From: Sphaerisporangium rubeum
Lineage (GTDB): Bacteria; Actinomycetota; Actinomycetes; Streptosporangiales; Streptosporangiaceae
Direction: 5' to 3'
Assembly: GCF_014207705.1 (NCBI RefSeq)
Contig: NZ_JACHIU010000001.1
Coordinates: 3,774,501-3,838,500 of the forward strand
Length of the DNA: 64,000 nt
Each line of letters begins with the position of its first letter. Within the stretch, counting starts at the first letter, position 1. The notes under the pieces were generated by a model. The model saw only the letters and a program-made list of their open reading frames with translations, did no database searches and had not been told where the DNA came from. The translations under genes were made by a program, and so were the position numbers. This document shows, piece after piece, positions 17,201 to 24,751 of this stretch.

Positions 17201-17502
17201 GCGGTGGTGGGGTCGATGTGGAGGCGGTAGCCGGCGGGGTGCGCGGCGAGCAGGGTGCGGGCTCCGGGGTGGGCGTCGTCGAGTGCGCGGCGCAGCTGGG
17301 AGATTTTCGCCGACAGTGCGCCGGTGGCGTTGGCGGGGGGCCGGCCGGCCCACAGGTCGTCGATGAGGCGGTCGGCGGGGACGGGGCGGCCGTCGTGGGC
17401 GAGCAGGTCGGCCAGGAGCGCGCGGACTTTGCGGCCGGGGATGGTGACGGGGTGGTCGCCGGCCGTCCAGGCTGTCAAGGGCCCCAGCACGCCAAAACGC
17501 AT
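14275..17502 (-). CDS. SARP/AfsR-type transcriptional regulator with NB-ARC and TPR domains
   Basis: A 1,075-residue pathway-type activator. Order: OmpR-like winged-helix DNA-binding domain (about 1-85, beginning MRFGVLGPLTAW), bacterial transcriptional activation domain (about 90-245, with ALALWRGPAFADF and ELGLDPSAHLTRLH), a proline-rich linker, an NB-ARC ATPase with P-loop LTGPGGVGKTRLALE near residue 295 and ILDNCEHL near 370, then a long helical repeat region (TPR-like) to the end. Such large SARPs switch on secondary-metabolite or regulatory genes. ATG at 17502 lies exactly seven bases after a TATCGT box with no ribosome binding site, so translation is probably leaderless; a GTG at 17511 is less likely. 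The coding strand is extremely C-rich and Thr/His/Pro-rich. No biosynthetic cluster is visible next to it; the FAD oxidoreductase diverging from it is the nearest candidate target. Confidence 0.9.
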   Translation of the reverse strand: MRFGVLGPLTAWTAGDHPVTIPGRKVRALLADLLAHDGRPVPADRLIDDLWAGRPPANATGALSAKISQLRRALDDAHPGARTLLAAHPAGYRLHIDPTTADHLRFTDLLTKARTTTDPHTKATRLTDALALWRGPAFADFHDEPFLRPTITRLEEQHLTAREEHAETRLHLGEHTQLADELTELLRHHPLRERLRATHMRALYRSGRQSEALDSYHHLRDHLADELGLDPSAHLTRLHHAILTHDPTLDTPAPPPAPRPPTAPPPPALPLPLTPLIGRDDALTAITTQLTTSRLVTLTGPGGVGKTRLALETATRLAPTYPDGVHLVELAALDHTGTTGTLTAVANHLTTTLGIRDTTGTPTTPLDRLTTTLRDRTMLLILDNCEHLIDHAAHLTTHLLRTAPGLRVLATSQEPLAIPGETVWNVPPLDVPTPGHDPRHAAAVQLFTQRATAATRDFTLDDTTTPAVATLCRRLDGIPLALELAATKVPALGVHGLVARLDDRFRLLATGHRGAPPRQQTLTAMIDWSFELLTPDEQTVLRRLAVHADGCTLDTAEATTSGPGLPPTAVPAILTRLVDRSLLTATHTPDGPRYRLLESVAHYCTGHLHHTGELPELRTRHLHHYTTLAETAAPHLHGPRQRHWLHHLDTETPNLRLALDTALTTGHPTHALRLTTALTWYWFLRGRLTEARTSLHAALTTPTTHETTSDDLTTLRALATTWHTGITLMHGTPPTGTPPPTGGDPTTLARARWFHAYAAIDTGDLTTTTHLLHHAHTAFTTTGDHWGNAAVHLTHAKLAHLRGDLTALDHHARHAATTFHTLGDTWGHLQATGWLGAHAEMTGDHTTANRLHHDSLHMARQLDLWPDIAGELAWLGWIAMQQADYTTATDLCHQAATLATSHGYHPLRIFAEMGLGFTARKAGHLDTAETHLRTVLDTTPGDHTPAPHLPMVHTELGYLAELRGDPTTARTHHLHALTLAERFDAPREKILALEGLAGALTLTGHHTHAAHLLGAAHTLRTTTALPPAPAEQTDINRITTRARHALGDTPYTQAHHHGTTLTPHQTTTLATTPPT

Positions 17503-17509
17503 GGATGTC

Positions 17510-17515
17510 ACGATA
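17510..17515 (-). promoter_or_regulatory. -10 box of leaderless SARP gene
   Basis: On the minus strand TATCGT ends seven bases before the ATG. GTGAAA lies 18 bases further upstream as a weak -35 element. Confidence 0.5.
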
Positions 17516-17737
17516 ACGCCGGTGGGGGTGGGGTTTCACGGTGTCACGCGGGGTGGTGCGGGGTGGGGTGGGTGGTTTTGCGGGGTGAAGGGGTGGGGGC
17601 CGTAAGGCGGTGGTCAGGGGGCGGTAAAGGGGGTGGGGCAGGGTGGGGGGTGCGGGCCGGTTCGTGGCCCGTTCCGCCTCGCGTGGGTGTCACGGGGGGT
17701 GGTTTCGGCGCGATGGCGAGAGGATGGGGGTGCGGTG

Positions 17738-19087
17738 ATGTCGGTGGCCGGTGGTGGGGTGTGGCGGCGGTTGCGGGCCGGGGTGGCGGGGGTGGTGCAT
17801 CTGCCCGGGGACGGGGGGTACGACCAGGCGCGGCGTGCGTTGTACGACTCGGTGGACCCGTGGCCGGTGGCGGTGGTGGAGGCCGGTGCGGCCGGTGATG
17901 TGCGGGCCGCTGTGGAGGTGGCGGCGGGGTGCGGGGTGCCGGTGGTGGTGCAGGCGACCGGGCATGGGACGCATGTGCCGTGTGACGGCGCGGTGCTGGT
18001 GCGGACCGGGAGGCTGGACGAGGTGGTGGTGGACGCGGCGGCGCGGGTGGCGCGGGTCGGGCCGGGTGCGCGGTGGGGGCAGGTGGTCGCGGCCGCGGCG
18101 GCGCACGGCCTGGCGCCGCTCTGCGGGTCGTCCCCCGATGTGGGGGTGACGGGGTTCACCCTCGGTGGCGGGGTGGGGTGGCTGGCCCGGCGGTACGGGT
18201 TCGCGGCCGACAGTGTGACGGGTGCGCGGGTGGTGACGGCGGACGGCCGGGAGGTCGCGGTGGACGCGGCGCGGCACGCGGATCTGTTCTGGGCCTTGCG
18301 CGGAGGTGGGGGGAGTTTCGGGGTGGTGACGTCGTTGACGTTCCGGTTGTATCCGGTGCGGGAGGTGTACGCGGGGGCGGTGTATTTCGCGGCGGAACGT
18401 GCGGCGGAGGTGCTGGGGTGTTACCGGGAGTGGACGCGGTCGGCGCCGGACTGGCTGAGCACGGCGGTGCTGCTGCGGCGGATGCCGGATTCGGCGGAGG
18501 TCCCGGCGGCGGTGCGGGGCCGGGGTGCGGTAGTGCTGAAGGCGCTGTCGTGCGGTGGCGCGGAGCGGGCCGAGCGGGTGCTGCGGCCGTTGCGCGCGGT
18601 GGGTGGCCCGGTGCTGTACGACGATGTGGCGCCGGTGCCGTTCGGGGACGCCGCGATGGGGGGTGTGCGGCCGGCGCAGGTGGAACTGGCCGGTGACCTG
18701 CCTGACGGGCTGATCGGGGTGCTGGCCGGCGCCGTGGAGGGTGCGGGGTCGCCGGTGTCGGCGGTCGAGGTGCGGCACTGGGGTGGCGCGATGGCGCGTC
18801 CGGCCGCGGACGCGGGCCCGGTGGGGCACCGCGGGGTGCCGTTGTCGGTGACGCTGGACGAGCGTGTCCCGCACCTGGTGGAGGGGGTGGCTCCGTATGT
18901 GACGGGTGGGTCGTTCCTGAACTTCCTGGACGACCCGTCGCGGGTGGAGTCGGCGTACACGGCGGCGGACTGGCGTGCGCTGCGTGAGGTGAGACGCGCC
19001 TGGGACCCCGGTGGGGTGTTCGGTGGCGGGCTCACCGTCCCGCCGGCGGACCCGGTCACCGCGGACCCGGTGGCGGCCACCGCGTGA
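17738..19087 (+). CDS. FAD-linked oxidoreductase (BBE-like)
   Basis: A 449-residue flavoprotein of the berberine-bridge/6-hydroxynicotine oxidase family. The N-terminal FAD_binding_4 domain shows VVVQATGHGTHVP (the His position used for covalent flavin attachment in the family), VGPGARWGQV, and GGGVGWLARRYGFAAD. The C-terminal BBE segment is NFLDDPSRVESAYTAADWR with RRAWDPGGVFG. Members oxidise sugars, alkaloids or polyketides using O2. No export signal is evident. ATG at 17738 is three bases after a GTG that could also serve. It diverges from the SARP gene across 235 bases, so it is a plausible regulatory target. Confidence 0.88.
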   Translation: MSVAGGGVWRRLRAGVAGVVHLPGDGGYDQARRALYDSVDPWPVAVVEAGAAGDVRAAVEVAAGCGVPVVVQATGHGTHVPCDGAVLVRTGRLDEVVVDAAARVARVGPGARWGQVVAAAAAHGLAPLCGSSPDVGVTGFTLGGGVGWLARRYGFAADSVTGARVVTADGREVAVDAARHADLFWALRGGGGSFGVVTSLTFRLYPVREVYAGAVYFAAERAAEVLGCYREWTRSAPDWLSTAVLLRRMPDSAEVPAAVRGRGAVVLKALSCGGAERAERVLRPLRAVGGPVLYDDVAPVPFGDAAMGGVRPAQVELAGDLPDGLIGVLAGAVEGAGSPVSAVEVRHWGGAMARPAADAGPVGHRGVPLSVTLDERVPHLVEGVAPYVTGGSFLNFLDDPSRVESAYTAADWRALREVRRAWDPGGVFGGGLTVPPADPVTADPVAATA

Positions 19088-19294
19088 CGCGGCCCTGCCG
19101 CTCCCCCGTTCCCCCGCTCCCCCCGTTGTGCCGGTGGTGCGGGACGGCCGGGCCGCGACATGAGCGGCGCGCGCCTGCGCGGCGCGCCGCGAGGGTGCGG
19201 GCCGGGGCCTGGCCGGTGGCGGGTGAGCGCCGCCGGCCAGGCCGTGACGCGGGTGCCCGGTGCCGGTGTCGACCTGTGGCCGGCCCGGGTGCGG

Positions 19295-19732
19295 TCAGGT
19301 GCCGGCGTAGACGCGGTGGACGAACTCGGCGAGTTCCTCGTCGGGGAGTTCCCTGGCCAGGTCGGCTTCGCTGATCATGCCGACGAGGCGGTGGTGGTCG
19401 ATGACGGGGATGCGCTTGATCTGGTGGCGTGCCATCACGTCCAGGGCCTCCTCGACGCGGGTGCCGGCCTCCACCCAGACCAGTCCGCCTTCGGCGAGCT
19501 GACCGGCGGTGGTGCGGTCCAGGTCGCCGTCCTCGGCGCAGCATTTGACGACGATGTCACGGTCGGTGATGATCCCTTTGAGGCGGTCGTCCTCGCCGCA
19601 GATCGGCAGTGCGCCGACGCCGAGGTCGCGCATCATCTGCGCGGCGGTGCGCAGGCTGTCGTGCTCACCGATGCACTGCGCGCCTTGGTGCATGACGTCT
19701 TTGGCTGTCTTGCCGGTTTCGTGTGTGGTCAT
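19295..19732 (-). CDS. CBS-domain protein, Hrp1-like
   Basis: A 145-residue protein made of two CBS domains (Bateman pair): AKDVMHQGAQCIGEHDSLRT to about residue 70, and the second from about 80 with VMARHQIKRIPVIDHHRLVG. The ends of each domain have the typical GIITDRDIV and GMISEADLA turns. This composition matches the hypoxic response protein Hrp1 and similar stand-alone actinobacterial CBS proteins, which bind adenine nucleotides or act as regulatory modules; ligand is unknown here. TAGCTT lies 25 bases upstream of the start as a possible -10 box. It diverges from the lipid kinase gene. Confidence 0.9.
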   Translation of the reverse strand: MTTHETGKTAKDVMHQGAQCIGEHDSLRTAAQMMRDLGVGALPICGEDDRLKGIITDRDIVVKCCAEDGDLDRTTAGQLAEGGLVWVEAGTRVEEALDVMARHQIKRIPVIDHHRLVGMISEADLARELPDEELAEFVHRVYAGT

Positions 19733-19788
19733 CGGTGCCCCCGGGTGGTGCGACGAACAAGCTACATGCCGGTTATGCCCCAGAATTT

Positions 19789-19802
19789 CCGCTGAACAGC
19801 GG
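19789..19802. promoter_or_regulatory. 14-bp palindrome, possible operator
   Basis: CCGCTGAACAGCGG is a perfect palindrome in the 278-base divergent gap between the CBS gene and the lipid kinase. GGTTAT occurs on both sides (19771 and 19801). No other conserved element is recognised in the gap. Confidence 0.4.
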
Positions 19803-20010
19803 TTATATGGACTGTTGGGGGGTTGTTGTGCCGGAGGTTGCCGGGCCCGCCGGCACGCGGTGTGCCGGGGCCGGGACCGGGGCGGGGGTGGCGTCGCGGC
19901 GGGTGGTTCCGGCGAGTGGTTTCGGCGGATGGTGCCGGGTAGGTCGTGCCGGGGAGAGCAGGGGTGGGCCGGTGCGGCGGCGCGCCGGGACGGCGGAGGG
20001 CGGTGCGGGG

Positions 20011-20946
20011 ATGCGGCGGGTGCTGGTGCTGAAGAACCCCTCGGCGGGCGGGGCCGGCGACGAGGCGCACCGGCGCGTCATGGAGGTGCTGCGGGACGGC
20101 GCCGACGCGGTGGAGGCCGAGACCGGCGGGCCCGAAGGGCTGGCGCGCGCGCTGGCGCGCGAGCCGGAGCGGGATCCGGTGGCGGTCGGCGGCGACGGCA
20201 CGCTGCACGCGGTGGTCGCGGCGCTGGCCGAGCGGGGGGAACTGGGGACCCGTACGGTGGGGCTGGTCCCGCTCGGCACAGGCAACGACATGGCGCGGTC
20301 GCTCGGCATCCCGCTGGACCCCGAACAGGCGGCGCGGGTGGTGGCCGGCGGGGTGGAACGGCCCATGGACCTGCTGCGCGACGACCAGGGCGGCGTCGTG
20401 GTGAACGCCGTGCACCTCGGGGTGGGGGTGACGGCGAGCCGTGCGGCCTCGGCGCTCAAACCGGTGCTGCGGCGGCTGGCCTACCCGGTCGGCGCGCTGG
20501 CCGCGGGGATCGGGGTGCGGGGCTGGCCGTTGCGGGTCGAGGTCGACGGCACGGTGGTCGCCGACGGGCGGCGCCGGGTGCTGATGGTCGGCGTCGGCAA
20601 CGGCGCCACCATCGGCGGCGGCACCCCCCTGGCGCCGCGGGCCACCCCCGACGACGGCCTGGCCGACGTGGTGGTGTCGTTCTCCACCGGCCCGCTGCGG
20701 CGCCTGGCGTACGGGGTGCTGCTGCGCCTCGGCCGGCACGGCCGGCAGGACACGGTGGTGACGCTGCGCGGCGCGGCGGTCGCCGTCCAGGGCCCGCCGA
20801 TGCGGGTGAACGCCGACGGCGAGCTCACCGGACCGGTGACCCGCAGGACCTGGACGATCACCCCCGCCGCGTGGCGGATCATCGTCCCCGCCGCCACATC
20901 GGCCGCGGGGGCCGACGAGGAAGCGAATCACACGTCACACCGGTGA
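20011..20946 (+). CDS. Diacylglycerol/lipid kinase family protein
   Basis: A 311-residue kinase of the DAGK catalytic superfamily (DgkB/YegS type) that phosphorylates diacylglycerol or related lipids at the membrane. The nucleotide-binding motif is AVGGDGTLHAVVAAL near residue 60, LVPLGTGNDMARSLGIP follows near residue 90, and the C-terminal lobe contains the DDGLADVVV segment with the conserved DDG and an MRVNADGELTG ending. The start at 20011 matches the family N-terminus (MRRVLVLKNPSAGG) and has GGAGGG ten bases upstream. No membrane segment is visible. Confidence 0.9.
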   Translation: MRRVLVLKNPSAGGAGDEAHRRVMEVLRDGADAVEAETGGPEGLARALAREPERDPVAVGGDGTLHAVVAALAERGELGTRTVGLVPLGTGNDMARSLGIPLDPEQAARVVAGGVERPMDLLRDDQGGVVVNAVHLGVGVTASRAASALKPVLRRLAYPVGALAAGIGVRGWPLRVEVDGTVVADGRRRVLMVGVGNGATIGGGTPLAPRATPDDGLADVVVSFSTGPLRRLAYGVLLRLGRHGRQDTVVTLRGAAVAVQGPPMRVNADGELTGPVTRRTWTITPAAWRIIVPAATSAAGADEEANHTSHR

Positions 20947-21061
20947 GGGGACGGCCGGCAGTGCCGCGCGGAGCGGCGGTGTCCAGGGGGAAACGGGGCC
21001 GGCGCAGAGGCGGAGACACCACAGCGCGGCGGTCTTCTCACCGCCGGTCCGAACGGCGTGC

Positions 21062-22144
21062 TCAGCGCACCAGCCCCGGCACCACGGCCCGGCCGTCCTC
21101 ACGCACGGTGAACAGTTTCCTGCTTGTGCCCGTGCGCACGTCCACCGCGTAGACCGCAGGCGTGGCCCCGCGGGGAGACTCGGGGACGGCCAGCAGAGTC
21201 ACCTCCGTGGCGTTCAGCCAGCTCCCGAGCCGCGACGGGTGGAGCCCTCGCGGCAGCCCGGAGATCATGGTGCGGTTGTCGCGGCCGGCCCGTGTCGCGT
21301 CGAAGGTGACGAGGGACCCGTCCTGCCGCACCGTCGGCTGCCGGTTCCGGCCGGTGGTCTGCCCGAGCCGCGCGAGCGTCCGGCCGTCCGGTGCCAGACC
21401 ACTGTAGGAGTAGGTGAAGTCCCCGATGGTGACCGGGTCATGGCCGAGCACCCACACCTGGCTGGTCGTGTCGTGCGGCTTGGCCAGCACGACCGGTCCC
21501 GAGCCGTCCGACACGCTCACCGGCCACCATCCCCGTTCGAGGTCGGTCACCGTTCCGCGCTCCACGTCCACCAGCGTGTGCGGCTCCCGCCGGCCGCCCC
21601 ACCCCGACACGACGAAACGCAGCCCGTCAGGCGACAGCCGCAGCGCGTACTCGGCCGTGAAGTCCTCCGCGGGCTGCTTCAGCGGCGCCTGCCACGTCGT
21701 GCCGCTCGCCAGGTCGCGTACGACGATGCGGCGCCGCCTGGCGTCGTAGTAGGCGATCCTGCGGCCGTCCGCCGTGACCTCCAGCGGCCCGGCCGCCTCC
21801 TTGCCCAGGTGGTAGGTGTCGCCGCGGCGCGTCACGATCCGCCACCGGTCGTCGGTGCACGGCCGTGTGGGGCAGGACGGCCGGAAGGCCTGCTCCACCG
21901 GCCCGACCCCCTTCGCCGGCAACGGCACGGCCAAGGCCTGCGGCCGTGCGAGGACCGTGGCAGGCGTGGGACGTACCGGGAGGAGCAGGGCCGCGCCGCC
22001 GAGCGCGAGCAGGCAGGTCACGGCGGCCGCGACCAGCCGGCCGGCGCGTCTTCCGCGTGCGCCGCGCACCGCCTGTGCCGCCAGGTCGACGATGGGGGCC
22101 TGCTCGGCGAGCGCGCGCAGGTCCTCGCGCAACGTGTCGTTCAT
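21062..22144 (-). CDS. Membrane-anchored beta-propeller-like protein, probable sigma-factor partner
   Basis: A 360-residue protein with a short cytosolic N-terminus (about 35 residues), one membrane helix (LVAAAVTCLLALGGAALLLP) and a large outer part built of repeated strands with SPDG/APDG turns (LRLSPDGLRF, SGLAPDGRTL), as in WD40-like propellers. Two Cys (CPTRPC) in the outer domain could form a disulfide. Its ATG overlaps the stop of the SigE-family sigma factor by four bases (ATGA). In actinobacteria this position is normally held by an anti-sigma factor or a co-regulated sensor; no classical zinc-binding anti-sigma motif is seen, so an anti-sigma role is inferred from position only. Confidence 0.75.
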   Translation of the reverse strand: MNDTLREDLRALAEQAPIVDLAAQAVRGARGRRAGRLVAAAVTCLLALGGAALLLPVRPTPATVLARPQALAVPLPAKGVGPVEQAFRPSCPTRPCTDDRWRIVTRRGDTYHLGKEAAGPLEVTADGRRIAYYDARRRRIVVRDLASGTTWQAPLKQPAEDFTAEYALRLSPDGLRFVVSGWGGRREPHTLVDVERGTVTDLERGWWPVSVSDGSGPVVLAKPHDTTSQVWVLGHDPVTIGDFTYSYSGLAPDGRTLARLGQTTGRNRQPTVRQDGSLVTFDATRAGRDNRTMISGLPRGLHPSRLGSWLNATEVTLLAVPESPRGATPAVYAVDVRTGTSRKLFTVREDGRAVVPGLVR

Positions 22145-22635
22145 CGGTACACCTCCTGCGGGGCGAGCGCGCGCAGCTTGGACAGCGCGTAGCTGGTCTG
22201 GCTCTTGACGGTGCCGATCGAGACCCCCATGAGCCGCGCGGTCTCGTGCTCGGAGCGGTCCTCGTAGAAGCGCAGCACGATCACGGCCCGCTGCTTCGGC
22301 GTGAGCGTCGCCAGCGCGTGACGCAGCGCGAGACGGCGCGCGGTCGCCTCGTCATGCGGCTGGCCCGGTTCGGCCGTGTCCGGCAGCTCGGCCTCCGGTA
22401 GTTCGACCCGTTTGCGCCTGCGCCAGGAGATGGTCTGGTTCACCAGGGCTTTACGGGTGTAGGCCTCGGGGTTGCCGTCCTTGGCGAGTTTCGGCCAGTG
22501 CGAGGCGACACGGGTGAGAACCGTCTGCAGCAGGTCCTCGGCGAGGTGGGGGTTCCCGGTGAGCAGGTAGGCCGTCCGCATCAGCGACTGCTGACGTGCG
22601 CGCACGAACTCGTGGAACCCCTCGTAACGGTCCAT
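22141..22635 (-). CDS. RNA polymerase sigma factor, SigE family (ECF)
   Basis: A 164-residue extracytoplasmic-function sigma factor. Region 2 is FVRARQQSLMRTAYLLTGNPHLAEDLLQTVLTRV (about residues 8-41; key elements AYLLTG and AEDLLQ), and region 4 contains LTPKQRAVIVLRFYEDRSEHETARLMGVSIGTVKS with the HTH that reads the -35 element. Length and the AYLLTG pattern match the SigE family common in Streptomyces. The ATG at 22635 has GGAG at wide spacing; a TTG at 22647 would add four codons. It is translationally coupled to the membrane protein downstream. Confidence 0.92.
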   Translation of the reverse strand: MDRYEGFHEFVRARQQSLMRTAYLLTGNPHLAEDLLQTVLTRVASHWPKLAKDGNPEAYTRKALVNQTISWRRRKRVELPEAELPDTAEPGQPHDEATARRLALRHALATLTPKQRAVIVLRFYEDRSEHETARLMGVSIGTVKSQTSYALSKLRALAPQEVYR

Positions 22636-22765
22636 GTATCGAAACAACTCCGGCGGAGGGCTCCAGGTTGGAACGCCGCCGCCATGCCGGCCCGCCGTCG
22701 CCGCCGGGGCCGGACCAGCGGGGCCGGCGCCGTACGACCACGCGCCGGCCCGATGGCGGCGCGGG

Positions 22766-23554
22766 TCAGAAGCCGGGGAAGATCTTGCGCAGGTCGTCCA
22801 GGGTGAGGGTGCCGGTGACGCGCACCTCGGGTGGGGTGTGGCGAGGGGCGTGGCGGCCGGCGACCAGGCGCAGCCACCATTCGGCGGGTGCGTGCAGGAC
22901 CGCGTCGGGGGTCTGGGGGGCGGGGCCGAGGGTGACGGTGTCGCCGATCAGCAGGCCGAAGGTACGGTCCGGGGCGGTGGTGTGGACGGTCACCTCGGCG
23001 GCCCTGCCGAGACGGCCCGGTTTGGCGGCGAACCCGGCCAGCATGGCGACGGTGTCCAGCAGGAGGTCCACCGCTTCGGGGGCCAGGGTGGGGGCGGGTC
23101 CGGCGGCGGCCCGGACGTCCCAGGTGTGGTGGGTGAACTCGCTGAGCCGCAGGGCCGTGAACCCCGCGACGTCCAGCGGCGGCGCCGGCCACCACAGCGG
23201 TACGCGCAACGTGTCGCGCTGGTGGGGGGTGAGGTCCTCCAGGCGGCGCACCAGGGCCTCGTTGGCGGTGAGGAACTCCGCGGCGCGGTCGGCGCGGGAC
23301 ATGGCGTCCCAGCGGGCCCATATGCCTTCGATGACGTCGCGCTGCGGCGCGCCGGTGCCCTCCAGTGCGCCGTCCACCGCGGCGAGGCTGATCTGCGCGC
23401 CGGAGCCGAGGTGGCTGAGCACCTGGGACACGTCCCACAGCTCGGCTCCGGAAGGCAGCGCCAGGTCCTGCTCGGTGAGGCCGCGCACCAGCGCGGCCAG
23501 GTCGTCCAGTCCCGACCGCAGCGCCGTGATCGTGCGGTCCGCGCGCTCGCTCAT
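22766..23554 (-). CDS. Maleylpyruvate isomerase family (mycothiol-dependent, DinB-fold) protein
   Basis: A 262-residue protein of the TIGR03083 group. The N-terminal DinB-like four-helix domain has ELWDVSQVLSHLGSGAQI (about residues 40-57), which holds the first His of the metal site, and LSEFTHHTWDVRAAAG near residue 140 with the other His residues. The C-terminal SCP2-like domain has the LHAPAEWWLRLVAGR segment. Family members use mycothiol in thiol-transfer or isomerisation, or have no known reaction. GGAAGAGG precedes the ATG at 23554. It lies alone between sigma factor and methyltransferase genes. Confidence 0.85.
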   Translation of the reverse strand: MSERADRTITALRSGLDDLAALVRGLTEQDLALPSGAELWDVSQVLSHLGSGAQISLAAVDGALEGTGAPQRDVIEGIWARWDAMSRADRAAEFLTANEALVRRLEDLTPHQRDTLRVPLWWPAPPLDVAGFTALRLSEFTHHTWDVRAAAGPAPTLAPEAVDLLLDTVAMLAGFAAKPGRLGRAAEVTVHTTAPDRTFGLLIGDTVTLGPAPQTPDAVLHAPAEWWLRLVAGRHAPRHTPPEVRVTGTLTLDDLRKIFPGF

Positions 23555-23750
23555 CTCGTCCTCTTCCTGTTCCTGCCGACGGCCGGGGCTGATCCGGCCC
23601 TTCGAATCAGGGCGAACACCAGTGGCCTCCCGGATCATCCCCGCCACACCGGCCGTTCCCGTCCCCGCTCCCCCGGTCACGGGACGGCCGCGGCCCCCGG
23701 TGCCGGGGGACGCCGCGCCGGACGCCGCCGGACCGGCGCGCGGCGCGGCG

Positions 23751-24599
23751 TCACGCGCCGCGCCGGCGGCGCTGGCGGGCGGCCTCGTACAGCACCACGG
23801 TCGCCGCGCCGGCGGCGTTCAGGGAACTGGCGGAGCCGGTCATCGGGATGCGCGCCATCGTGTCGCACGCCTGCCGCCATCCCGCGCTCAGCCCGGTGGT
23901 CTCGTTGCCGATGACCAGCAGGGTGGGGCCGGTCAGGTCCAGGTCGGCGACGTCGAAGGCGCCGCTCTCGTCGGTCCCCACCACCGTCAGCGGCCGCCCC
24001 TGGTCACGCAGTCGCCGCACCCACGCCAGCACCTCCTGGTGGGAGGGGGACCGCACCACCGGCAACGCCAGCAACGACCCGGTGGAGGCCCGCACCGACC
24101 GGGGGTCATAGGGGTCGGCGGCGTGCCCGGTGACGATCAGGCCCGTGCCGCCGAACGCGTCCAGCGAGCGCGCCATGGTGCCGATGTTGCCGGGGTTGTT
24201 CGGCCGGTCGAACACCGCGCCGAGGAAGCACGGTCCCACCTGGATGCGGGACAGCTCGTCGTCCGGCAGCTCGGCCACCGCGACCAGTTCAGGGGTCTCC
24301 TCGTCCTTGCCGCCGAGCTCCCGCAGCAGGCCGGGGGCCATGGCGACCCGCTCGCCGCCGGCCGTCTCCAGCATCTGCTCGGCCCACCTCGACAGCGTCC
24401 GCTCGGCGTCGTAGATGAGCGCGCGCACCGGCCAGCCGGACTCGACCACCAGGCTGATCGGCCGCACCCCCTGGATCAGGAACTCCCCGGCCCGCTGCCG
24501 CTTGGCCCGGTTGCCCAGCAGCGCCTGCCACTGCTGGAACCGCGCGTTCGCACGCGTGACGCGCACGTCCCGCGATGCCGGATGCCCTCGATTCGCCAC
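23751..24599 (-). CDS. TrmH/SpoU-family RNA 2'-O-methyltransferase
   Basis: A 282-residue SPOUT methyltransferase using S-adenosylmethionine to methylate ribose in tRNA or rRNA. The three family motifs are clear: VFDRPNNPGNIGTMARS near residue 128 (motif 1, with the Asn and Arg), LLVIGNETTGLS near 225 (motif 2), and IPMTGSASSLNAAGAATVVL near 250 (motif 3). The N-terminal about 110 residues are a substrate-binding domain. The GTG start at 24599 lies exactly seven bases after TATTCT with no separate ribosome binding site, suggesting a leaderless mRNA, although GGAG is also present three bases before the GTG. Confidence 0.9.
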   Translation of the reverse strand: MANRGHPASRDVRVTRANARFQQWQALLGNRAKRQRAGEFLIQGVRPISLVVESGWPVRALIYDAERTLSRWAEQMLETAGGERVAMAPGLLRELGGKDEETPELVAVAELPDDELSRIQVGPCFLGAVFDRPNNPGNIGTMARSLDAFGGTGLIVTGHAADPYDPRSVRASTGSLLALPVVRSPSHQEVLAWVRRLRDQGRPLTVVGTDESGAFDVADLDLTGPTLLVIGNETTGLSAGWRQACDTMARIPMTGSASSLNAAGAATVVLYEAARQRRRRGA

Positions 24600-24606
24600 G
24601 CGCTCC

Positions 24607-24612
24607 AGAATA
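24607..24612 (-). promoter_or_regulatory. -10 box of leaderless methyltransferase gene
   Basis: TATTCT on the minus strand ends seven bases before the GTG start, the same arrangement as at other genes in this window. Confidence 0.45.
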
Positions 24613-24751
24613 GGGGGATGTTCGCGACGTGCTCGCGCGTCCGCCGGCCACGGCGCCGGTGATGTTCACGTCACCGGCACGTCCGCGGCGGCCGGGACGC
24701 GGCGCGGGTGCGCCGGCCGGACGGGACGCGCACGGCGGTCAGGCACGGCGG

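Noticed and set aside
4224..19000. Reading the C-to-G skew switch as a replication origin
   Set aside because: There is no dnaA, dnaN, gyrB or cluster of TTGTCCACA-type DnaA boxes nearby, whereas a dif-like site and Xer genes are present.
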